DNA of 38,043 nucleotides from Deltaproteobacteria bacterium (GTDB lineage: Bacteria > Myxococcota_A > Polyangia > DRWM01 > JAAZOP01): the NCBI GenBank assembly GCA_016218815.1, contig JACRCX010000015.1, forward strand, positions 1-38,043, in the 5' to 3' direction. Position 1 is the first letter of the stretch, and each line of letters begins with the position of its first letter. Shown one piece after another: positions 1 to 6,438 of the stretch. The translations under genes were made by a program, and so were the position numbers. The notes beneath the pieces were generated by a model. That model was not told the DNA's origin. It ran no database searches and worked only from the letters and a program-made list of their open reading frames with translations.

Positions 1-69
1 AACAAGCGGCGGATCCGCTGCAACGGTCGCCGCATGCGCTACGCCGTCGAGGCGCCACCACCGCGGTAG
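1..69 (+). CDS. C-terminal fragment of an unidentified protein
   Basis: Frame 1 is open from the window edge and stops with TAG at 67-69, giving 22 residues ending RMRYAVEAPPPR. The segment is basic and too short to assign. It could be the end of a transposase or any other gene. The following 65 bases up to the convergent integrase ORF hold nothing I recognise. Confidence 0.3.
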   Translation, partial: NKRRIRCNGRRMRYAVEAPPPR

Positions 70-134
70 CGGCTGCCCCGCCCATCTGGATCAGTTGAAA
101 TGACGCGCGGCGACCCCGTGGGCCGAAGTCCCTG

Positions 135-1235
135 TCAGACCGGCACCAAAACCGGCACCTGGATCGGGTGTCCCTCGCCACCTGCTCGTCCGCAGGGCGT
201 TCGGCCAGGATCCGGCGCGTCGGTCGCGCCGAGTTCGCCGCGCGGGTGGTGCGACCCATGTCGCCGACGAGCGCGCTCTTGATCTCGACGCGACACGCGG
301 ACGGACCACGACCAGGCCGTCGTCACGCGGCGTGGCAGGATGGTCGGGTCGGGCGACGCCGCTTCCCGCCAGAGACACCGGTGATGCAGCCCGCCCAGCC
401 GCGGCAGCGCGACGACCTTCACGGTCGGCGACGGCCGAGGCTCGACGGTCCGTCCGGCCGGCGTGTCCTTCGCGAGCCCGAGATGCGTCCGGTCGTCGTG
501 GTGATAGCGGACGTACTCGCGGAGCAGCCGAAGGAGATGGCGCTCGTCGACGATGACGACGCGGTCGAGCAGGTCACGGCGTGCACTTGAGATCCAGCGC
601 TCCGCAGTTCCGTTCTGCCACGGGTTGGCGAAGGCTGTGCGGACCGGCTTCGTGCCCATGGTCTTCACGGCGTCGGCGACCTGCGCGGAGAAGATCGAGT
701 CCCGGTCGAAGATGAGGTGCTTCGGCGCAGACTCGAAGGGGAACGCCTCGCGCAAGTTCTGGATCACCCCGGCGGACGTCGGGTGCTCCGTCACGTTGAC
801 GTGCAGGATGCGGCGTCGCGCATGCTCGATCACGAACCAGACGCAGAGCGGCTTGAACGCCGCGGAGAACACCACGAAGAAGTCGAACGCGGCGACGGCA
901 TCGGAGTGGTTGCGGAGGAACGTGAGCCCGTTCTGCCGGGCCCGGGGTCGACGGCGGAAACGCCGCAGGTATCGGGAGACGGTGCGCTCGGAGACGTCGA
1001 AGCCGAGCATGGCCAGCTCACCATGGATCCTCGGCGCACCCGAGCTCGGGTCATCGAGAGCCATGCGGCGGACGAGTCCGCGGATCTCGGTGTTCGTCGT
1101 CGTGGCGTTCGAGGACTTCCGCCGCCGGGAAACCCACGACCAGTACCGACGGAAGGCGTTGCGGAGCCGCAAGGTCAACGATTCTCGAGCGGACGGGCTC
1201 GCCACGAACGCCGACGAGGAGATGGTGAAGGACAA
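135..1235 (-). pseudogene. IS481-like integrase/transposase, N-terminally truncated
   Basis: The translation matches integrase-core proteins common in deltaproteobacterial genomes: SGAPRIHGELAMLGFDVSER, then FDFFVV, FDRDSIF, NPWQNGTAERWI and finally LPRLGGLHHR. The DDE catalytic triad can be placed at D of FDFF, D of FDRD and E of TAERW. The family normally has about 100 more residues with a helix-turn-helix before RRYWSW; here that part is replaced by unrelated sequence and only a TTG is available as start. The family usually ends shortly after GGLHHRY-like sequence, yet this frame runs on about 70 residues to position 135. Both ends therefore look eroded, and no clear terminal inverted repeats are visible. 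Probably an inactive remnant. A 17-bp palindromic element lies 28 bp upstream of the TTG. Confidence 0.7.
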
Positions 1236-1262
1236 CGATCTCGCCGAGCATGCACGACGCGC

Positions 1263-1279
1263 ACGACACGAGTTGTCGC
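1263..1279 (-). promoter_or_regulatory. 17-bp recurrent palindromic element, copy 1
   Basis: The + strand reads acgacacgagttgtcgc. It is one of seven aligned copies with consensus GCGACAGGAnnTGWCGC; bases GA, two free bases, then TG at the centre are invariant. The half-sites CGACA and TGTCG are inverted. It lies upstream of the leftward integrase remnant and of the rightward fic gene. Function unknown. Confidence 0.55.
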
Positions 1280-1299
1280 GTCGAACCGAAGAAGACGCT

Positions 1300-1360
1300 C
1301 TTTCTTTTCGTGCCGCATAAAGAAAGCACTCTTTACTTGCATTCGAACCTTCGGCAAGAT
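1300..1360 (+). promoter_or_regulatory. Putative fic promoter with inverted repeat
   Basis: This is a local AT-rich patch. CTTTCTTT (1300-1307) and AAAGAAAG (1319-1326) form an inverted repeat with an 11-base loop. A possible sigma-70 promoter follows: TTTACT (1332-1337), 17 bases, CAAGAT (1355-1360), about 20 bp before the fic start. Matches to consensus are partial. The inverted repeat could be an operator, for example for the winged-helix end of Fic itself; that is inference. Confidence 0.35.
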
Positions 1361-1380
1361 GCCTTCACGAGGGCGACGCG

Positions 1381-2559
1381 ATGTCGAGGATCACGGGAAG
1401 ACATGAGCGCACGCGGGTGGGCGGCGAGGAGGTCGCAGCCTTCATCCCCGAGCCGCTGCCTCCGCACGACCCGCCGCTCGCGCTGGGCGGTGATATCGCC
1501 GCGATCCTCCAGCGCGCGGAGGCGGCGCTCGGGCGGCTGGAGTCGGCGAGCGCCATGGTGCCCTCGGTCGGGTGGTTCCTCTACTCCTTCGTTCGCAAGG
1601 AGGCGGTCATCTCGTCGCAGATCGAGGGTACCCAGGCGACCCTGATCGACCTCCTCGCCTTCGAGGCGTCCGGCAAAGCCGGGTCGACCGGGACGGAGGA
1701 CGTGCAGGAGATCTGCAACTACCTCGACGCCATCGCCTACGCGCGCAAACAGCTGCGGTCGGCCAAGGGCCTGCCGCTCTCGGTCCGGCTGCTCAACGAG
1801 ACCCACCGCCGGCTCATGAAGGGCGTGCGCGGCGCCGAGAAGCGCCCGGGAGAGATCCGCCGCAGCCAGAACTGGATCGGCGGCACCCGGCCCGGCAAGG
1901 CGGCCTACGTGCCGCCGCCACCGCACGCCGTGGGTGAGATCCTGGCCGGGCTCGAGCGGTTCATCCATCAGGAGAGCGACCTGCCGGCGCTCGTTCGGGC
2001 GGGGCTCTGCCACGCCCAGTTCGAGACGATCCACCCGTACCTCGACGGCAACGGCCGCATCGGTCGCCTGCTCATCGCGCTCCTGCTCGAGCACTGGAAG
2101 CTCCTGCGCGAGCCGCTCCTCTACCTGAGCCTGTTCTTCAAGCAGCACCGAGCCGAGTACTACCGGCGGCTCGACGCCGTCCGCGCCCAGGGCGATTTCG
2201 AGGGCTGGCTCGCCTTCTTCCTCGAAGGCACGGCCGTCGTCGCCGAGCAGGCGGTTGGTACGATCCAGGATCTGTTCGGCCTGATCACGGCCGATCGCGC
2301 GAAGGTGCTCGCCGCGCGGACGACCTCGGTCATGGCCGCGCGCCTCTTCGAGATCCTGCCCGAGCACCCGATCGTGACCATCGCGAGCACCGTCGAACTG
2401 CTCTCGACCACCGCGCCGACCGCGAGCAAGGCCGTCAGTGCACTCGTTGACGCCGGCGTGCTCGTCGAGACCACGGGCCGGCGACGGGACCGCACTTTCG
2501 GCTACGCCGCCTACCTGGACCGGCTGCGCGTCGGCACCGAGCTGGAACGTGCGCGATGA
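1381..2559 (+). CDS. Fic family protein (AMP-transferase)
   Basis: The 392-aa product is a Fic-domain protein, a family that usually transfers AMP from ATP to hydroxyl side chains of target proteins. The active-site motif HPYLDGNGRIGR is near residues 218-229, with the catalytic His first. An N-terminal SSQIEGT near residues 78-84 fits the inhibitory helix motif (S/T)xxxE(G/N), whose Glu blocks ATP binding; this makes it a self-inhibited class II Fic of the SoFic type. The C-terminus (about 320-380) looks like a winged helix, as is common in this group. GAGGG sits 7 bases before the ATG. The gene stands alone on the + strand between two copies of the 17-bp element. All key residues are present, so it is probably functional. 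The target is unknown. Confidence 0.92.
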   Translation: MSRITGRHERTRVGGEEVAAFIPEPLPPHDPPLALGGDIAAILQRAEAALGRLESASAMVPSVGWFLYSFVRKEAVISSQIEGTQATLIDLLAFEASGKAGSTGTEDVQEICNYLDAIAYARKQLRSAKGLPLSVRLLNETHRRLMKGVRGAEKRPGEIRRSQNWIGGTRPGKAAYVPPPPHAVGEILAGLERFIHQESDLPALVRAGLCHAQFETIHPYLDGNGRIGRLLIALLLEHWKLLREPLLYLSLFFKQHRAEYYRRLDAVRAQGDFEGWLAFFLEGTAVVAEQAVGTIQDLFGLITADRAKVLAARTTSVMAARLFEILPEHPIVTIASTVELLSTTAPTASKAVSALVDAGVLVETTGRRRDRTFGYAAYLDRLRVGTELERAR

Positions 2560-2595
2560 GCGCGGCGAACGGGGACCCGAGGATTCGCGCGTCGC

Positions 2596-2612
2596 GCGAC
2601 ATGAGTTGTCGC
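2596..2612 (-). promoter_or_regulatory. 17-bp recurrent palindromic element, copy 2
   Basis: The + strand reads gcgacatgagttgtcgc. It is nearly the same as copy 1 and in the same orientation, so fic is flanked by two direct copies. It lies 37 bp after the fic stop and beyond the stop of the leftward AAA+ tail remnant, and no leftward gene starts next to it. Confidence 0.55.
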
Positions 2613-2650
2613 GGGGTTGGTCGGGCGAATGGTTCCAACGGCCATCGAGC

Positions 2651-2935
2651 TCACCCCCGAAACCCGATCGCCGCGGTCCGGGTGTCCGAGTCGCGCTTCG
2701 AACGGCACTCCGCGGCGAGGCGCTCGACTAGCTGTGCGGCGTCGGCGGGCCGCCCGAGGAGATCCATCTGCCGGCGGATGACGGCGAAGTCGCCCGGGGT
2801 CAGCGTCGCCAGCCGGCCCAGCTCGGCCCGCAGCGTCGAGATCGGCTCGGGGGCCGGCAGGCCGACCTCGGTTGCCAGCGCCGTGAACATCGCCCACGCC
2901 TGCGACGCGGTCCACCGGCAGATCGCGCTCGGCGC
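2651..2935 (-). pseudogene. AAA+ ATPase C-terminal remnant (leftward)
   Basis: The last ~95 codons of the frame ending at 2651 align residue by residue with the C-terminus of the complete AAA+ gene at 6439-8580: TASQAWAMF against TAEQSWKMF, LRAELGRLATLTPGDFAVIR against LRAELGRQSTLTPGDFATVR, and both end AAIGFRG-stop. Neither Walker motif is present. It is therefore a fragment of a second, diverged copy whose front has been lost. It is joined in frame to the hypothetical gene upstream. Confidence 0.8.
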
Positions 2936-3820
2936 CGAGCCCGCGACCGCTGCGCGCATCGTCACGTTGCCGGAAGAGGAGTGCCGGATGAAGCGGGACG
3001 GGGATGGCGGGGCTGGGGGGATCGGGTTCCGTGGGTAGCCCGAGCCCCAGGCGGCGCTGGATGGTCCGCCGGGGTCTTCATGATGATCGGCAGCCTGGCG
3101 CAGGACGTGAAGCCCAAGCGCGTCGACCTCGGCCACGTCGGATCCGAAGTGCCCCAACGGACCAGGGTCGCCGGGGTTCCACGAGTCGTCGGTGTACTGG
3201 CGGATCAGCAGCGAGGCGACCTCGCGAAGATTCGACGGGCGTCGCGGCCACCGCGAACCCACGACGAAGGACCCGCGGACAAGCGTGACGCAGAGGTCGC
3301 TCGGGCCGCGGACCACGATGCCGGCGCGTTCGCCGAGGTCGTTCTCGATCGCGTGCACGACAGGTTGCGAGCAGAACATCTCACCCGGCGGCGGAGCCGT
3401 CGGGTGATAGCCGGCTTCGCCCTCGCGCACCTCGTCGACACGATAGGGTCGGACCGGCGTCCAGCGTCCTGGCCGGTAGCTCCGCGGCAGCATCTGGAAC
3501 TTCCCGAACCAGCCGCGCGTGAAGGCTGCCCAACGCCGCCGGTGCCCGCACCACGCATCGCCGATGCGGACGAGGTCGACAAGGTCGGCCCGGTCGATTT
3601 CGAGGCTCGGTCCGTTGCCCTCGACGTTGAGCATCCCCTCGTTCGGCCCGATGGTGGTCCGCTCGCCGACCACGCGGACGATCGTGTGCGTCGGGTCGCC
3701 GTCCAGGCGGTACTCGCGGCCCGTGACGCTGCCCCGGCGCACATCGCATCCGGCCACCCAGGGCGACTTCCGCGGCGCCGGTCCGAAGCGCTCCTGCCAG
3801 TAGAACTCCTCACCGTCCAT
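2651..3820 (-). CDS. Hypothetical protein fused to AAA+ tail
   Basis: Start at 3820 is supported by GAGGGG six bases before ATG and by strong G/C third positions from there on. The frame gives 389 residues. The first ~255 (MDGEEFYWQERFGP to about LRQAADHHEDPGG) look like a genuine globular protein; motifs such as HTIVRVVGERTTIGPNEGML and a W/R-rich stretch do not match a family I know. The next ~40 residues are antisense to a rightward AAA+ remnant, and the last ~95 are the leftward AAA+ remnant. The native stop was probably lost when these segments were joined. The product may be a chimera or not expressed. A copy of the 17-bp element lies 46 bp upstream. Confidence 0.6.
   Translation of the reverse strand: MDGEEFYWQERFGPAPRKSPWVAGCDVRRGSVTGREYRLDGDPTHTIVRVVGERTTIGPNEGMLNVEGNGPSLEIDRADLVDLVRIGDAWCGHRRRWAAFTRGWFGKFQMLPRSYRPGRWTPVRPYRVDEVREGEAGYHPTAPPPGEMFCSQPVVHAIENDLGERAGIVVRGPSDLCVTLVRGSFVVGSRWPRRPSNLREVASLLIRQYTDDSWNPGDPGPLGHFGSDVAEVDALGLHVLRQAADHHEDPGGPSSAAWGSGYPRNPIPPAPPSPSRFIRHSSSGNVTMRAAVAGSAPSAICRWTASQAWAMFTALATEVGLPAPEPISTLRAELGRLATLTPGDFAVIRRQMDLLGRPADAAQLVERLAAECRSKRDSDTRTAAIGFRG
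2963..3038 (+). pseudogene. AAA+ ATPase C-terminal remnant (rightward)
   Basis: The + strand frame ending with TAG at 3036-3038 reads EECRMKRDGDGG...IGFRG-stop. The intact AAA+ gene ends AECRMKHDGESRAAAIGFRG-stop. Only about 20-25 codons of similarity remain. The fragment points toward the leftward remnant in inverted order, so two different tails face away from a junction near 2940-2965. Confidence 0.65.
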
Positions 3821-3865
3821 GGTCGTCCCCTCGACTTTCGCCCCCGAGCATTCGACGGCACGGGC

Positions 3866-3882
3866 GCGACAGGACCTGACAC
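3866..3882 (-). promoter_or_regulatory. 17-bp recurrent palindromic element, copy 3
   Basis: The + strand reads gcgacaggacctgacac, 46 bp upstream of the ATG at 3820. Confidence 0.55.
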
Positions 3883-3888
3883 CCCGGC

Positions 3889-4068
3889 GCTGACTTGCCA
3901 CGCCCCGAACCCGAGCGGCTTCTCGCGGCGGCCGCCGCGCTTCGGCCGGCACGGCTTCTTCGACCGGGGCTTTCCGGCCTCGCCGAGCGCCATGATCAGC
4001 CACGCCTCGGTCTCCTCGCGCGAGCCGAAGCCGCAGTCGACGGCGACCGGCTTGCCCTCCGTTCTCAC
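3889..4068 (-). CDS. Small hypothetical protein, 3' end unresolved
   Basis: A GTG at 4068 overlaps the TGA of the 128-aa gene before it (GTGA), a typical coupled start. The first ~57 codons have strong G/C third positions: VAVDCGFGSREETEAWL, then a Lys/Arg/Pro-rich tail and GFGAW. After about position 3890 the codon bias collapses, but no in-frame stop occurs until 3205, which would mean a long overlap with the better-supported gene at 3820. The listed end is where coding character stops. A lost stop or a frameshift is likely. Family unknown. Confidence 0.4.
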
Positions 4069-4451
4069 GACCCCGAACCTCGCAGACCCTCCCCGCCGCG
4101 TACCTCGAACGTCCCCATCCACCGCACCTCCCGCGAATTGCGGACCTCGACTCCCACAGACCGGAACCCGCAATGCGCGGCGTTCTTCGCGATGCACCGG
4201 CGCGCCTGCGGCACGAACCGCCACACCGTGAAGACGCGGCCGCGCTGCCGCACCCATCCGCGCCGGAGCAGCTCGAAGAAGGCCGGACCAGCATCCGGCT
4301 TCGTCTCCCGCGAGAGCTCCACCGCCTTGGCCGCGGTCCTGCTCGGCTGCATCGAGTGCTTCTCGATCCAGTCGCGGGCCCAGTCGTCGTGGAGCTGCCA
4401 ACCCAGGCTGTGCGGCGTCCCGTCGGGTTCGATCCAGAACCCCTCCTCCAT
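4065..4451 (-). CDS. Hypothetical protein, 128 aa
   Basis: ATG at 4451 follows GCGGAGGTGG with good spacing; upstream in-frame ATGs would include the hairpin repeat at 4487-4546 and are less likely. The protein begins MEEGFWIEPDGTPHSLGWQ and has a central FFELLRRGWVRQRGRVFTVW, suggesting a small alpha/beta fold. No signal peptide or membrane segment is visible. It overlaps the next gene by GTGA, so the two are probably translated together. I do not recognise the family. Confidence 0.6.
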   Translation of the reverse strand: MEEGFWIEPDGTPHSLGWQLHDDWARDWIEKHSMQPSRTAAKAVELSRETKPDAGPAFFELLRRGWVRQRGRVFTVWRFVPQARRCIAKNAAHCGFRSVGVEVRNSREVRWMGTFEVRGGEGLRGSGS

Positions 4452-4486
4452 CGTCGCCCACCTCCGCGGCCAGGAGCCTGCCGGAA

Positions 4487-4546
4487 CCGAACCGCGCCCT
4501 TCAGGACGCGGCTGGGCGAGCCGCGGGCTGAAGTCCGCGGTTCGGA
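4487..4546. repeat. REP-like hairpin repeat, copy 1
   Basis: CCGAACCGCGCCCTTCAGG opens the element and GCTGAAGTCCGCGGTTCGG closes it. The outer arms CCGAACCGC and GCGGTTCGG are inverted, and each half contains a GCCxTTCAGGxC or GGGCTGAAG core able to fold on itself. The same layout recurs at 14559-14643 and 21149-21221. Here it sits in the gap between two leftward genes. Confidence 0.75.
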
Positions 4547-4577
4547 TGCGGGAGTCCGGCACCATGCCGGGCGGCGC

Positions 4578-5696
4578 TCACGAAAGCGCGTGGGGTTGCG
4601 GCCCCACCCCCGCCGAGCGACCGGCCACGATCTGCGCGAGTTCACGCTCGCTGACGACTTGCCGCTCCAGCGCCTCGGCCAGGAGCAGCAACTCGCGCAC
4701 CGCGCGCTCCTCGTCCGCCGGCGGAAAGAGCTGCCGGGCGACGAGCGCCCGCGCCAGGCCCGCCTCGTCCCCTTGGGCGTACGACTGCACGAGCTGCTCG
4801 AGGAACCCGCGCCGGATCCCGCGGTGAAGCCGCCAGTCGCCGCCGAGGACGACGCGCGCACCCCTCGGCGCGCGGGTGCGCAGATAGGTCCACGCCAGGC
4901 GCACGTGGCCGTCCATCATCCCGACCTGGACGATCGCCCGGCGCCGCACGCCGTGCGCCCGCCCGAAGCACTCGAACCCCTCACCCATGTCGAGCGCCCC
5001 GAGCAACGCGGGCAGCTTGCGGCAGCGGACCAGCTCGCCGTGCACCCAGCTCCGAGGCCTCTTCGACAGCACCATCACCGGCCCTTCCTTCACCTCCATC
5101 AGCCGCCCCGGCGCCTCCGCCAGCAGCGCGGACTCCAGGCCGTGCTCCACGAGCAGTCCGTGATCCGCCTCGAGCCGCATGAGGCGGTCGTACACGAACA
5201 CCTGGCCGGGCCCCGACTCGGAAGGCTCGTTTCTCGCGGCGCGCAGCACGTGGTCGAACTCCAGCTCGTTCTGCTCAAAGCCTTCGCACACGAGGTCGCG
5301 GTACGCGTCCGACGGCCGGACGAAGTCCACGCGGCGCTCGGGCCGCACGATGTACGTGAGCGCCAGGATCTCGGCGCCGTGCTCGTCGAGCGCCGTGCAC
5401 GCGACGCGCTGGTACGCCGTCGACGCCCCTTCCTTGGCCTCGAGCGCCTTCCAGCCGGCCTCGGTGACCTCGTAGAGCATTCCGGGCACCGCCGAACCGG
5501 TCCAAGGCAGCAGGTCGAGCACCCCTCCCCGGCGCGTGAACGATTCCATCGTGAACGCCACACGGACGTCCGGCAGCCACGCGGGGCCGACCGCGCGGAA
5601 CGCCTCCGCATGCGTCGGGCCCTGCGGGAACGACCGGTTCCAGTCCTCGACGTTCAAGTTCGAGCCGTAGGCGAAGTACGTGCGCTGCTTCATCAT
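4578..5696 (-). CDS. Tandem gamma-glutamylcyclotransferase-like protein
   Basis: The 372-aa protein starts MMKQRTYFAYGSNL; GGAAGGAGGAG is placed just before the first ATG. YGSNL at residues 8-12 is the substrate-loop signature of the GGCT/AIG2-like fold, and the later GMLYEVTEAGWKALEAKEG supplies the expected catalytic Glu. A second related half begins around residue 180: GQVFVYDRLMRLEADHG takes the place of the usual YGTLMRGxxNH, and LDMGEGFECFGRA supplies a Glu. The loop Gly of the second copy is changed (YDRLM), so it may be inactive or bind something else. Known family members cut gamma-glutamyl amines or remove gamma-glutamyl groups. In this cluster, with an AAA+ ATPase, the substrate is unknown. 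The last ~90 residues are helical. Confidence 0.8.
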   Translation of the reverse strand: MMKQRTYFAYGSNLNVEDWNRSFPQGPTHAEAFRAVGPAWLPDVRVAFTMESFTRRGGVLDLLPWTGSAVPGMLYEVTEAGWKALEAKEGASTAYQRVACTALDEHGAEILALTYIVRPERRVDFVRPSDAYRDLVCEGFEQNELEFDHVLRAARNEPSESGPGQVFVYDRLMRLEADHGLLVEHGLESALLAEAPGRLMEVKEGPVMVLSKRPRSWVHGELVRCRKLPALLGALDMGEGFECFGRAHGVRRRAIVQVGMMDGHVRLAWTYLRTRAPRGARVVLGGDWRLHRGIRRGFLEQLVQSYAQGDEAGLARALVARQLFPPADEERAVRELLLLAEALERQVVSERELAQIVAGRSAGVGPQPHALS

Positions 5697-5746
5697 CTCA
5701 TCTCCTCCTTCCGACACCGGTTCCAGCCGGCAGGCTTCGTCGGCGA

Positions 5747-6286
5747 TCACGTCCCTTTTCTTCTTCTTCGCTTCGCGCCCACGGCGAGGTCGTGTGCGGT
5801 GGCGCCCGGTCGGCCCGACCGTGAAACTGTCGCCGCGTGCCGGAGCGCACGCAGGAGGAAGCTCCCCTCGTCTTCCCAAAGGGGCCTCGGCAAGCCTGGC
5901 ACTGTCAGCGAGGGCTTGGGCGGCAAGAGCAGGTCCCTCGCGCAGGTTGGACAGACCGACGGTTCGGGCGGGCCCGGCGGTCGGGGTTCCGTCAGGGTTT
6001 TCTCCAGATCGCGCTCCAGACGGCGGGCCGCGTCGGCCGACAGGGGGACCACGTACCGCCCGTCGTCCTCGTTCGAACAGACATACACCTCGATCCTGTC
6101 CCGCAAACGGACCTCGACCTGCGGCCCGAAGACCGGATCGCAGCGCTTCGGCTCGACCACCAGGAACCTGCCGCCGGCCGACTCGCGCCACTGGACGGAG
6201 ATCTCCCAGCGGTCGTCATGTGCGTACCACGGTCGCCCGGAGCCTTCGGCCGGATCGGAGCCGGACCGCTCGCCGCGCCGCCTCAC
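5747..6286 (-). CDS. Hypothetical protein, 179 aa, coupled to a 25-aa ORF
   Basis: GTG at 6286 overlaps the TGA of the 25-aa ORF (GTGA) and has GGGAGG eight bases upstream. The product has a beta-rich centre (EVRLRDRIEVYVCSNEDDG), a Pro-rich segment, a CPTC pair near residue 110 and a basic tail (KRRRRKGT). The CPTC pair alone is not a zinc site unless paired in a dimer. It is leftward, between the AAA+ gene and the GGCT-like gene, so probably part of the same unit. No known family recognised. Confidence 0.6.
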   Translation of the reverse strand: MRRRGERSGSDPAEGSGRPWYAHDDRWEISVQWRESAGGRFLVVEPKRCDPVFGPQVEVRLRDRIEVYVCSNEDDGRYVVPLSADAARRLERDLEKTLTEPRPPGPPEPSVCPTCARDLLLPPKPSLTVPGLPRPLWEDEGSFLLRALRHAATVSRSGRPGATAHDLAVGAKRRRRKGT

Positions 6287-6360
6287 GGTCCGCACCTCCC
6301 GTCCCCGCGATCCGTGGGATGGTTCACGCTGCGGCCGAAGTAGTAGCGGGCTTTCCTCAT
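6283..6360 (-). CDS. Short leader-like ORF, 25 aa
   Basis: ATG at 6360 is preceded by GGGAGGAG with 8-base spacing, a stronger site than many genes here. The peptide begins MRKARYYFGRSVNHP and ends in GTGA shared with the start of the next gene. It is either a small protein or a translational leader for the 179-aa gene. A 17-bp element lies 54 bp upstream. Confidence 0.45.
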   Translation of the reverse strand: MRKARYYFGRSVNHPTDRGDGRCGP

Positions 6361-6413
6361 CGATCGTTCTCCTCCCGACTTGCTTCCGTCCGGCACCTTT
6401 GGACGGACCGGGG

Positions 6414-6430
6414 GTGACACGATCTGACGC
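6414..6430 (-). promoter_or_regulatory. 17-bp recurrent palindromic element, copy 4
   Basis: The + strand reads gtgacacgatctgacgc. It begins nine bases after the stop codon of the AAA+ gene and is 54 bp upstream of the 25-aa ORF. Confidence 0.55.
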
Positions 6431-6438
6431 GGGCGCAC

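Noticed and set aside
135..1330. Complete insertion sequence
   Set aside because: The transposase lacks its N-terminal region and I could not find matching terminal inverted repeats or target duplications.
2556..3038. 160-codon + strand gene after fic
   Set aside because: Most of it is antisense to the leftward AAA+ remnant; only the last ~20-25 codons are meaningful, as a remnant.
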